From: Lachnospiraceae bacterium
GTDB lineage: Bacteria; Bacillota; Clostridia; Lachnospirales; Lachnospiraceae
DNA: 64,000 bases
Direction of reading: 5' to 3'
Assembly: GCA_022799755.1 (NCBI GenBank)
Contig: JAAWOU010000003.1
Span: 1-64,000 of the forward strand
Shown: piece by piece, positions 1 through 7,796 of the stretch
Layout of the letters: the number at the start of each line of letters is the position of its first letter
How positions within the stretch are numbered: the stretch's first letter is position 1
Notes under the pieces: model-generated
Told to the model about the DNA's origin: nothing
Seen by the model: only the letters and a program-made list of their open reading frames with translations
Database searches by the model: none
Position numbers and translations under genes: made by a program

Positions 1-125
1 ATGCCCCTGCAGGGGAGTAATTTTCTGCTGCACAATACGCATCTGAAAATTCTCCCGGGCATGGCCGTTTCGAGACTGTTGTATTCCAGTTCCGTCTCTT
101 CACTCCCATGCCCCTGCGCCTCCCC
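1..125. other. Unassigned sequence downstream of sipW
   Basis: No gene can be assigned. On the minus strand the frame stays open to the window edge both in register with the signal peptidase stop and from an ATG at 109. That ATG is preceded by a GGGGAGG-like stretch about 9 nt away, so the first codons of a further operon gene may lie here. The translated products are not recognisable. Confidence 0.3.
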
Positions 126-650
126 CTACCGATTCCTAAGCCGTCCTGCCAGTATGTTCAGCATGGCGCCGCACGCTGCGAAACAGATCAGATAGAGCTT
201 GCCGATGCTGCTGGTACAGACTTCCAGCAGACCGCCCACCACCGGGTAGTGCAGGCACACCCTGCCGATGAGCTCCTGGTATCCCACGGGGTTCATGTCG
301 TTCTCCGCGTTGGCGTCTCCCTTGGTGATAAACTCTCCCTCTCCCACACGGTTCTTCACCACACGGTGGGCAATGACCGAATCCCCGCCGTGGAATGCAA
401 TGATGTCACCCTCCGCCACATCCTCCGGCCGCAGGGTCTCCACATAGATCACGCTTCCCACCGGTATCTCCGGCTCCATGCTTCCGCTGACTATGTTGTA
501 GACTTCATATCCTCTCGCGTGGGCCAGCGTAATCGGCAGATAGAATCCGATCACACCAAGCAGGATCAAAGTCCCTATTATGTTGCAAAGGGCGGGAACT
601 AACTTCCCGCCCCTTTTCTTCGTCTCCTGTCCCTGTGGACTACTGCTCAT
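126..650 (-). CDS. sipW: SipW-type (ER/archaeal-type) signal peptidase I
   Basis: Membrane serine peptidase that removes signal peptides at the outer face of the membrane. The nucleophile motif SGSMEP is at about residue 57. The usual Lys general base is replaced by His in VIAHRV at about residue 95, which defines the ER/SipW branch. One membrane segment lies near the N-terminus and a second near the C-terminus. The ATG at 650 overlaps the last codons of the upstream gene and has a purine-rich site; an in-frame start at 680 lies deeper in that gene. It is last of the visible operon, so the two proteins with SipW-type leaders (2477-3747) are its likely substrates, as in SipW/TasA systems (inference). 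Confidence 0.85.
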   Translation of the reverse strand: MSSSPQGQETKKRGGKLVPALCNIIGTLILLGVIGFYLPITLAHARGYEVYNIVSGSMEPEIPVGSVIYVETLRPEDVAEGDIIAFHGGDSVIAHRVVKNRVGEGEFITKGDANAENDMNPVGYQELIGRVCLHYPVVGGLLEVCTSSIGKLYLICFAACGAMLNILAGRLRNR

Positions 651-2463
651 TTTCTTTCTTCCCTTTCCTGCGGGCCGCAATGATCAGCCAGATGCCTGCC
701 CCTGCCAGGGCTGCCACCGCTGCCAGGATACCGGCTTTCGCCGGGGTGGGGAGCATCGCCAGGGGCGTGGCAAGATCCTCCAGGATGGCGTCCGCGATGT
801 TCCTGCCGCCGCCATTGCCGCCATTCCCGTCCCCGTCGTCATCGAATCCTCCCAGCGGAGTCTCCTCCTCGTCCAGGTCCTCATATTCGTCCGGTTCCGC
901 CAGAGGAGGCACCTCGTCCTCCACCTCTACGATCCCGGGCTCCTGCTCAGGCTCTTCCGGCGTCACCACCGTCACGGGGGGAGCCGGTTCTTCCTCTGCG
1001 TCGGGCTCCTGGGGCGCTGCCGGCTGCCCGGGCACCACCACCGTGTTCACGTTGGTCACCGTAGGCACCTCCGTGTAGATGAATGTGAACAGATTCTGGG
1101 AGGCGTCCGCCGCCAGGGTCTTGCCCAGGTTGTAAGCCTGGGGCTGCCAGCCCTCAATGTACTGGTACGCCACCACCGGCTTGTCGCCTACATTTCCATA
1201 GTATACCGCACTGGGGTACAGCTCATTCCCCGCGGTGTCCTGATATGCCACGGTGTAAGCCACCGTCTCGCCCTGTATGCCGTAGGACACTACAAAGTCC
1301 GTGTCACCGGTCACTGTGACGGAGGGGTTGGCCAGTTTGTTTGTGCCGTTGTCCTCGCCGCTGACCCGAAAGCCCTTGCGGTAATACTTGCTGTCCGGCT
1401 GCAGGCTCACGCCTTTCTGAATGTCAAACACCACCTGGGTCCCATAGTGGAGTCCCTTTATCACGCAGACTTCCCCGTTTTCCACGCTGACGCTGGCGCC
1501 TGCGTCGGTAAGCCGCTGTACTACAGAGCTGTCGATGGTTCCCTGGGCGCCTGCAAAGAGCCTTAACGTGTAAGTGTAATCGGCCGAGGAAGCCTCCGCC
1601 GGCTGCGACATGCCAACGGACAGGCACAGGGCCAGCGCAATTCCCAGCGCTTTCGCGCCTTTCTTCTGTTTCTTCCGCTCTCTCAGTCCGAACACGGCCA
1701 AGAGCAGGAAGAGTACGCCGCTGACACCGGCAGCTATGATATAGGGAAGCAGATCGTTCTCGTCTCCCGTGCGCACAATCTGTGTCCTGGCGGAACTGTC
1801 TGCCCCGTCGCCGCCGTTTCCGCCGCTGACGCTACCGTCCGCGGGATCTCCGTTTTCGTCCACCACGCGGTTCACGGTCTGGGTGTTGACGGTGGTGGTA
1901 TCCACCGCAAAGTTCATCTGCAGGCTGGCCAGGGTATTCTGGTAATCATTGCCCTGGGTCTCGCCGTCTAAGGCTACCCGCAGCGTAATCACGGCGCGCT
2001 GTCCCGGATTCAAGGTGTCCAGGTACAGGAAATCCTCCAGGCCGCTGGTGGCCGCTTTCAGGCCGATGCGGCTTCCGTTATTGTCGCCGCCCACGGTGTC
2101 GCTGGTGAACAGGATCTCCCGCGTCCCCGCCGGATCCGTGTAGGCCAGCTCATATTCATATGCGCCGCCCTGGGCTCCGCTGCCTGCGGTTTCCTCCAGG
2201 GACTGCAGTACCTCGTTGGTCATGTACCAGTTGGCTGCAGCGGCATTGTCGTTTTTCAGATTCAGTGTGATGGTGATGTCGTCGCCGGGCTGCAGATCGT
2301 AGACCGCACTGTTCATGTCCGATGCCGTACGGTCTTCCGACAGCTTGCTGTCTTCGGTAAACGTCACGTTCCTCTCTGAGGTCAGCGTCTCCGCCCGGAC
2401 CGTACCCGGGGCGCAGACAAGCATCCCTGCCAAGAGGATGAACGTCAATAATTTTTTCCTCAT
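640..2463 (-). CDS. Two-part surface protein with internal membrane segment, second signal-like sequence and MucBP-like domain
   Basis: 607 residues. A signal peptide (1-24, cleavage near VRA-ET) is followed by a beta-rich extracellular domain to about residue 220. Next come VRTGDEN, a hydrophobic stretch and a basic tail (RERKKQKK), which together resemble a variant sortase-type or membrane anchor. Immediately after is a second signal-like stretch ending PAEASS, a MucBP-like region (YTVAYQDTAGNELYPS onward), an acidic Pro/Glu/Asp-rich stalk and a final membrane helix with basic tail. It therefore looks like two secreted proteins fused in one frame. Strong ribosome site (GGAGGGG). It lies in the pilus operon between a SipW-leader protein and SipW. 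Function unknown; a structural or anchoring role is inferred. Confidence 0.7.
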   Translation of the reverse strand: MRKKLLTFILLAGMLVCAPGTVRAETLTSERNVTFTEDSKLSEDRTASDMNSAVYDLQPGDDITITLNLKNDNAAAANWYMTNEVLQSLEETAGSGAQGGAYEYELAYTDPAGTREILFTSDTVGGDNNGSRIGLKAATSGLEDFLYLDTLNPGQRAVITLRVALDGETQGNDYQNTLASLQMNFAVDTTTVNTQTVNRVVDENGDPADGSVSGGNGGDGADSSARTQIVRTGDENDLLPYIIAAGVSGVLFLLLAVFGLRERKKQKKGAKALGIALALCLSVGMSQPAEASSADYTYTLRLFAGAQGTIDSSVVQRLTDAGASVSVENGEVCVIKGLHYGTQVVFDIQKGVSLQPDSKYYRKGFRVSGEDNGTNKLANPSVTVTGDTDFVVSYGIQGETVAYTVAYQDTAGNELYPSAVYYGNVGDKPVVAYQYIEGWQPQAYNLGKTLAADASQNLFTFIYTEVPTVTNVNTVVVPGQPAAPQEPDAEEEPAPPVTVVTPEEPEQEPGIVEVEDEVPPLAEPDEYEDLDEEETPLGGFDDDGDGNGGNGGGRNIADAILEDLATPLAMLPTPAKAGILAAVAALAGAGIWLIIAARRKGKKENEQ

Positions 2464-2476
2464 CGTCTCTCCCCTC

Positions 2477-3196
2477 CTAGTCCAGACTCAATACGCCGTT
2501 GTCGATGGTCACCCTGCGGCCCCATGCGCTCCAGACGGCATCCTGGGCATTGTGCTCCTGCACCGCATCCACCTTGGCTTCGATGCAGAACCGGGCGCCG
2601 TCATATTCGTAGGTCCTGGTAATCGTGGTATACCCTCCCTGGGTCTGCCTCGTCTCGCTGACCCGGTTGGCTATGCTGCCGTCAATGGTCAGCTTATCCG
2701 CAAACAGCGTCGTCTCGCTCTGGGAAGCCAGGAGCTTATTATAGTAGAGCACGGTTCGTTCCCGGGTAGAAGCCTCCTCGTCCACCAGCCAGTCGCTGCC
2801 GATGTTCACCAGGTTCAGATCGATCAGATCCGGGGACAGGGCAGGGATCTTCTCTCCGTTCTCGTCCATCCAGTATTTGTGAATGCTGACACGGACATAC
2901 TCATTGATGACGCCGCTGTTGTATACGTTGAGTTCCTCCCTGTAGGCCGTTTGAAACTTCAGTTCCTCTCCCTCTCCAAGGAGGCCTTTCAGCAGTTCGC
3001 CCTCCACGGGCGCCCCGTTCTCCACCAGCGTCACGCCGATCTCCTGGAGCTGGATATTGGCCGCATAGTCCTCGGAAAAGTAAGTCAGCGCAGCCCTGGC
3101 TCCACCTATGGAGCTGAAGAGCAGCAGCCCCACCGCCAGCGCAAAGGCAGCTACGGTCGTAGCAGGAGAGGTCAATATCTTCTTAAACTTTTTCAT
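2477..3196 (-). CDS. Secreted protein with SipW-type leader (TasA/camelysin-like position)
   Basis: 239 residues. The N-terminus has a long hydrophobic leader (about 10-36, ending GGARAALTYFSEDY). The aromatic and acidic residues just after the cleavage site are a hallmark of SipW-dependent precursors. The remainder is predicted beta-rich and hydrophilic with no LPxTG motif. The ATG overlaps the stop of the upstream gene in an ATGA arrangement, so translation is probably coupled. I infer a secreted fibre subunit or accessory protein processed by the SipW-type peptidase two genes downstream; sequence alone does not prove a TasA relationship. Confidence 0.65.
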   Translation of the reverse strand: MKKFKKILTSPATTVAAFALAVGLLLFSSIGGARAALTYFSEDYAANIQLQEIGVTLVENGAPVEGELLKGLLGEGEELKFQTAYREELNVYNSGVINEYVRVSIHKYWMDENGEKIPALSPDLIDLNLVNIGSDWLVDEEASTRERTVLYYNKLLASQSETTLFADKLTIDGSIANRVSETRQTQGGYTTITRTYEYDGARFCIEAKVDAVQEHNAQDAVWSAWGRRVTIDNGVLSLD

Positions 3197-3747
3197 CCGT
3201 CAATTCCCCCTTCCATCCCGCCGGTCACCACCTGTACCGACCAGTCCGCGGCCTGGGAACCCAGTATGTTCCCGTCGGCGTCATACTGCACCGGCATGGA
3301 CTCATAGATGACGACTACATTACAATCATCACCCTCCTCGGCATCCTCCGGGAACGCGATCCGGATGTCAAGCTGGCTGGTTTGGGACTTGGACACCGTG
3401 CCGTCCTCCGTGGATGTGATCCCTGGGACCACGGAATTATAGTAATAATATCCGTCCGCACCGGCCTGCCATCCCTCCCCTTCATAGGTCAGGCCATACC
3501 GGCTGCCGCTGAAAGCCCTTGCCCGAACATACACCGGCGCGGTCCCCTCGTTGGTCACTGTCAGGTGCTTGGTGTGCTCCGAGTAGGTCTCCACGATTTC
3601 CGTCTCGTTCCCAAGGTTCACGGCATAGCCGCCGGAGGCGCTGGTGTAGGTGGTGAAATAAGCCCATGCGCTCCCCGCCGTGGCGGTGAGGATCATGCCT
3701 GCCGCCAGAGCGGATACTGCCGTCAAAAAGATATTTCTTCTCTTCAT
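3193..3747 (-). CDS. Small secreted protein with SipW-type leader
   Basis: 184 residues from the ATG at 3747, chosen because AGGGGG lies about 9 nt upstream; an earlier in-frame ATG at 3768 overlaps the preceding stop. The leader is MKRRN plus a hydrophobic core ending AGSAWAYFTTYTSASGG, matching the A-x-A followed by YFT/F pattern typical of SipW-dependent signal peptides (TasA, camelysin and similar). The mature domain contains VTNEGTAPVYVRARAF, the strand pattern usual in this group, and a Tyr-rich YYYYNS. No sorting motif is present. It likely forms or caps an extracellular fibre with the 239-residue protein (inference). Confidence 0.7.
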   Translation of the reverse strand: MKRRNIFLTAVSALAAGMILTATAGSAWAYFTTYTSASGGYAVNLGNETEIVETYSEHTKHLTVTNEGTAPVYVRARAFSGSRYGLTYEGEGWQAGADGYYYYNSVVPGITSTEDGTVSKSQTSQLDIRIAFPEDAEEGDDCNVVVIYESMPVQYDADGNILGSQAADWSVQVVTGGMEGGIDG

Positions 3748-3760
3748 CTCATCCCACCCC

Positions 3761-4939
3761 CTACTCATTCACGTCGGGTGTTCCGGCCGGGATCTGTGTC
3801 CAGTTCCACACCAGGCCCTCCCCGTCGTCCGCATACTCGAAATGGTTCGTGATGGCCGAACCCGTTCTGCCCGTGCCGTTGTATATGTTCCGGAAAGAAG
3901 CGATATTGCTAAAGTCCGCGTCCTCTAAAGTCCCATTGGTCATGGTCAGTGTCTGCGCCGGAGCGCTGTCCGGAGCCGTCTGGTAGGTGGCGCCGGAGTA
4001 AATCTCCGTGACGGTGACCTGGGCTCCCACCGGGATTTTGTCAGCGATCAGCTCGCTCTGAATTCCCGGCGCGGTGAAAGTCAAAGAGACTACATCGCTG
4101 TATACAACCCTGTCCCCGAAGACCGCTTCCACTGCGAAGACGAATGTGGCAGGATTTCCTGTCAGGTACTCGGTCAGCTCCTTGTCGATCCTAAGCGCCG
4201 CGAACCGCTCGCTTAAGGCCGGCTTGGACTCGGCCGCACCCATGCCCCTGAGTTCGTAGATCCACTCGCCCGGATTGGAGGTGGCGGCAGTGCCGTCCAC
4301 GCTCTCTTTGGTGGGCAGCGCCACCAGCTGGGGACTGTAGGTGAAAGTGTATGATTCCGAGTAGGCGACGGTCTGGATTCCGTCAGGCTCAGCGCCGTCC
4401 TCGGCGGGCCGGCGGACCAGGTAATCGGCCTGCTCCAGATCGGCCCCCCTGACCACCATCAGATAGAGACCCGGCTCTAAGTCCGTAAGCTCCACCGCGT
4501 CGCTTCCCTCCGCTTTCACGGCCGTGTAAGCCGGCGCCACAAAGTTCCCCTCCGCAAACACCACGGCCGCGGCCAGTCCGGCCTGTTCCATCCAGATCCG
4601 CGCCGCATCCGTCTCTCCTGCCCTGATGTCCACGTCCAGTCCGGCAAACGTGTCTGTCGTCTCAAAGCGGCAGGCGTCGAATCCCTCCTCTTTCACGGCA
4701 TCCGCCACCTTGTACAGGTCAACGGCCACGTCCGGCGACTGGGCCTCCCCGCTCTCCTCCATTGCCTTGGGCTCCACTTTTACCTGCAGCACACATTTCC
4801 TGGCAAGGTCCAGGGGTTCTGCCGCGCGGGCAGTCCCGCCCAGCGCCGCCATGGCACATCCCGCCGCCATTATGGATGCCAGCGCGAGGCAGGTCAGGCG
4901 GCCCCAGAACCGCCGGCGGCTCTTCCGTTTCATTTTCAT
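3761..4939 (-). CDS. Pilin-like secreted protein without sorting signal
   Basis: 392 residues with a clear signal peptide (basic KRKSRRRFW, hydrophobic core, TARA-AEPLDLA). The mature part has the layout of minor pilins: LTDLEPGLYLMVV resembles the strand and turn of SpaA/Cna-B modules, and a later region contains an ITEIYSGATYQ element like the isopeptide-domain folds of sortase-assembled pili. The C-terminus ends without LPxTG or a membrane helix, so it is either released or incorporated by another route. GGAGG 8 nt before the ATG. It sits between the sortase and the SipW-type proteins. Calling it a minor pilin is an inference from context. Confidence 0.6.
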   Translation of the reverse strand: MKMKRKSRRRFWGRLTCLALASIMAAGCAMAALGGTARAAEPLDLARKCVLQVKVEPKAMEESGEAQSPDVAVDLYKVADAVKEEGFDACRFETTDTFAGLDVDIRAGETDAARIWMEQAGLAAAVVFAEGNFVAPAYTAVKAEGSDAVELTDLEPGLYLMVVRGADLEQADYLVRRPAEDGAEPDGIQTVAYSESYTFTYSPQLVALPTKESVDGTAATSNPGEWIYELRGMGAAESKPALSERFAALRIDKELTEYLTGNPATFVFAVEAVFGDRVVYSDVVSLTFTAPGIQSELIADKIPVGAQVTVTEIYSGATYQTAPDSAPAQTLTMTNGTLEDADFSNIASFRNIYNGTGRTGSAITNHFEYADDGEGLVWNWTQIPAGTPDVNE

Positions 4940-4966
4940 GGACGTTTCCTCCTTTAATCTCGATTC

Positions 4967-5905
4967 TTATTTAAATTCGTTGTCTCGCTTAAATTCCTCC
5001 AGCAGCTCCTCCCCGGTCTTGCCGGAGCGCTTCCTGCCGGACAGGATCAGCATGATTACCAGTGTGACGAACAGCAACGGTATCCCCACTGCAGGTATGA
5101 CGTAATAGGAGGGTATCTTCCGGGCCTCCGCGGCCACTATTACGATCTTTTCTTCCTCGATGTTGTCGATTCTGTGTCCCCGCACCAGCATCCTGTGGGA
5201 ATTGATCCCGTAGGGGGTACAGGTGAGCAGCGTGCAGTAGTCCTTGCCCCGGGTCACGTTCAGCGCCTCCATCTGAGTGGGCTCCACGATGAGGATCTGG
5301 TCCACCTCGTAGGTCAGTGTCCGGTTCAGCACCGTGAGGATGAAAATATCCCCTTTCTCCATCCTGTCTAAGTCCGTGAACAGCTTCGCAGAGGGCAGGC
5401 CCCTGTGAGCCGACATCACACTGTGCCGCCCCTCCCCGCCTATGGGAAGACTGGAGCCCTCCAAATGCCCCACGGCCACATTCAGCACGGGATCGCTGGT
5501 GCCGTGATAGACCGGGAGATTCACGCCGATCTTCGGGATAGAGATATGGCCTATGATGCCGTTCCCTGCCACGTCCAGGACGCTGTAGTACAATTCCTCC
5601 AGCTCCTCATGTTCCGAATACGGCGCGCCCAGTTCGTGCAGCTTTACATTGTATTCCTCCGCCGCGGCGAAGAGGGCCTCATAGTCCGTCTCATCCAACT
5701 CAGCCACTACCTCGTCATAGTTTGCAATGGCCCGGGTCTGGTGGAGGGAGTTCCAGTAGTCGCTGACTGTGGGGTAGAGCATGACGCCCAGCCCTGTCAG
5801 CAGGACCACCGTCAGGAGGATGTTGGAGAGGGTGCCCTTTTTCCTCCCCGTCCTCCGTTTCTTTTCTTTCTTCTTCATCGGTTTCCCGTCAGTCACTCCT
5901 TGCAT
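4967..5905 (-). CDS. Class C (pilus-type) sortase
   Basis: Transpeptidase that joins LPxTG pilins through Lys side chains. The catalytic Cys lies in TLLTC (about residue 229), with His in MSAHRG (about 167) and the conserved Arg in SHRMLVRGHR (about 238). Besides the N-terminal membrane segment there is a C-terminal one (YYVIPAVGIPLLFV), typical of class C enzymes; no DPW/DPF lid motif is obvious. I place the start at 5905 (AGGAA about 10 nt upstream); 5878 is an alternative. The frame is open upstream to 6040, but that part looks non-coding. Its substrates should be the LPSTG pilin (6096-7685) and the LPETG adhesin (7797-12587). Confidence 0.9.
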   Translation of the reverse strand: MQGVTDGKPMKKKEKKRRTGRKKGTLSNILLTVVLLTGLGVMLYPTVSDYWNSLHQTRAIANYDEVVAELDETDYEALFAAAEEYNVKLHELGAPYSEHEELEELYYSVLDVAGNGIIGHISIPKIGVNLPVYHGTSDPVLNVAVGHLEGSSLPIGGEGRHSVMSAHRGLPSAKLFTDLDRMEKGDIFILTVLNRTLTYEVDQILIVEPTQMEALNVTRGKDYCTLLTCTPYGINSHRMLVRGHRIDNIEEEKIVIVAAEARKIPSYYVIPAVGIPLLFVTLVIMLILSGRKRSGKTGEELLEEFKRDNEFK

Positions 5906-5921
5906 CTTCTCTGGATTCCTG

Positions 5922-5945
5922 CCCCGGAAAGAAATGTTTTCCGGG
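5922..5945 (-). other. Hairpin between pilin and sortase genes
   Basis: An 8-bp stem (CCCGGAAA / TTTCCGGG, 7-nt loop) lies in the roughly 190-nt gap between the major pilin stop and the sortase start. There is no U-tract, so it is more likely an mRNA processing or stability element that sets pilin:sortase ratio than a full terminator (inference). Confidence 0.4.
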
Positions 5946-6095
5946 CCGTTTGCTGAGCTTCGCCGGAACCGCCGCATACGCCATGCGGTTTTTCCGTTGC
6001 TCGCCGCACACCACGGGAAGGTGTCAGCCTCGTGCGGCATCCTCCGGGGAGGGGATACGGTCGGCCTGCCCCGGAAGTTTGGTGCTTATTTGATA

Positions 6096-7685
6096 TTAGT
6101 CACGTCCGCTCATGCGCTTCTTGGTGATCAGAAGTACGCCTGCCGCTACTACCAGAATACCGCCTACCACGTAGAAGATCGTGGTACCGATACCGCCGGT
6201 GGAGGGGAGGAGAGCTCCCGTGCTGTTACCGATCGATTCAACATTAACCAAATCTGCAATCTGTGTATCATTGTCACTGCCTGCCGCAATCTCAACCGCT
6301 GTCGTCGTTTCCATCAGGTTAAAGCCGTCGGGAGCCTTTGTCTCCAGCAGATAATAAGTTCCCTTGTCGAGCCCCGCCACAATATTACTCATACCGTCAG
6401 TTCCGGTAGTAACTTTTACAGTACCCTCCGGGAAATTCCCATCCGCTTTCGCTGCCCAGGCATAACCGTTTTCTTCTGTGTAGGTCAGATACTTTGTTGC
6501 ATCAGTAACCGCTATCGTATCAATGATTACGAATTCAGCGCCGCTCAGCTTTTTTGCTGCCTCTATTTCCTCAGCTGTAGGATTCGCTTTATCCTCCACG
6601 TTCGTCAAATCGAACTTTCTTACCTGCAGGGAACCTGTATAAATGTTGTTCTCCTTACCGGGATCCGTCGTATTCGCGTTGTAATTGATGGTAGCCTCGT
6701 TTGTAATTGCTGTGCCTGATGCTACGTCGGCCGTTACTTCTGCGTTATATGTGACAACAATCGTTCCCGGCACCTCATAGTAAAAGTCTTCTGCGGTTGC
6801 AGCGTCTGTCACAGTCTGGGTTGCAGCCCAGGGAATGGTAATTGTGAATTCACGGGTTGCAGTATTCTGCTCTACAGTATAAGTCTTCTCCGCATTTCCA
6901 CTTGTAGCAAGCGAAATCGTCTCGCCATTTACCTTAACTGCCACAGAGCTAAGATCCAATTCCATGCCCTCAGGCATTGTGTCTTTTACGACGTACTGAT
7001 ATACTTTTTCCGTATCGGTTGTCACATTGTCCCCGATTCCTGTGGTCTTAGTGACAAAGTTCTGTGCGTTTTCATACGAAAGCTCATACTGTACGGTCTC
7101 GCCGACAGCGTAGAAGATTTCTTCGACACGCCCGTCCGCATTCAATATATAAGACTTCTTGCCGCCATTGTCTCCCCAGCCGGGTTCGGTATTCTTCTCT
7201 GTGATGACGATATCACCCTCAACTGCTCTCAGCATTGCCGCTGCTCCGCCATTTGCGGTAGAGCTCACATAATAGTAGCCATCACTTAAATCCGTAAAAA
7301 CGACTTCTGCTTTGTCCGCATCCGCAGCAAGTGTTTGCACCGCAGGCGTCTCCAATGCAATGTTATCTGCATTTGCTTTCAGATACGCCACAAGATCAGC
7401 CGCTGCCAAATTGTCGGCCGGAATGTAATATACATTCGCTCCTCCGTTGTCAACTTCCGTGAAAAGAGCTCTGAAATCACCTGTGAGCTTCTTGTCTGCC
7501 GGTCTGGTATAGGACGCAGTACCGCTTTCAGACTCCGTTACATTGAAAATCTTGTACGCCTTATAGGTCGCACCTTTTACAGCGCCCTTGATCGTGATGT
7601 TCGACGCCGATGCGGTGATGCCCATGGCCAGAACCATGATGGCTGCCAAGGCAAACGCAAATAACTTTCTCATTTTACCTTTCAT
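6096..7685 (-). CDS. LPSTG-anchored major pilin, SpaA/FimA-like
   Basis: 529 residues. Signal peptide (basic MRK, hydrophobic core ending ITASASN). A middle isopeptide-type domain includes YQYVVKDTMPEG. A C-terminal Cna-B/SpaA-type domain starts near TGSLQVRKFDL and contains DKGTYYLLETKAPDGFN, the usual E-box region. LPSTG is at 493-497, followed by a membrane helix and KKR tail. Length and domain order fit backbone pilins of Gram-positive sortase-assembled pili. Its RBS is GGAAGG. The gene lies directly upstream of the class C sortase and downstream of the large tip-like adhesin, which is the standard pilus gene set. Confidence 0.88.
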   Translation of the reverse strand: MKGKMRKLFAFALAAIMVLAMGITASASNITIKGAVKGATYKAYKIFNVTESESGTASYTRPADKKLTGDFRALFTEVDNGGANVYYIPADNLAAADLVAYLKANADNIALETPAVQTLAADADKAEVVFTDLSDGYYYVSSTANGGAAAMLRAVEGDIVITEKNTEPGWGDNGGKKSYILNADGRVEEIFYAVGETVQYELSYENAQNFVTKTTGIGDNVTTDTEKVYQYVVKDTMPEGMELDLSSVAVKVNGETISLATSGNAEKTYTVEQNTATREFTITIPWAATQTVTDAATAEDFYYEVPGTIVVTYNAEVTADVASGTAITNEATINYNANTTDPGKENNIYTGSLQVRKFDLTNVEDKANPTAEEIEAAKKLSGAEFVIIDTIAVTDATKYLTYTEENGYAWAAKADGNFPEGTVKVTTGTDGMSNIVAGLDKGTYYLLETKAPDGFNLMETTTAVEIAAGSDNDTQIADLVNVESIGNSTGALLPSTGGIGTTIFYVVGGILVVAAGVLLITKKRMSGRD

Positions 7686-7796
7686 AGTAAAACCTTCCTT
7701 TCTTTTCCCTCAAAATGTTTGTTTTTAGTTCCGTGTTGCTATATTTGGTCTTGCAGTCGGCGCATTTTCACGTCGATTGGAGGCTTCATTTCAGAA

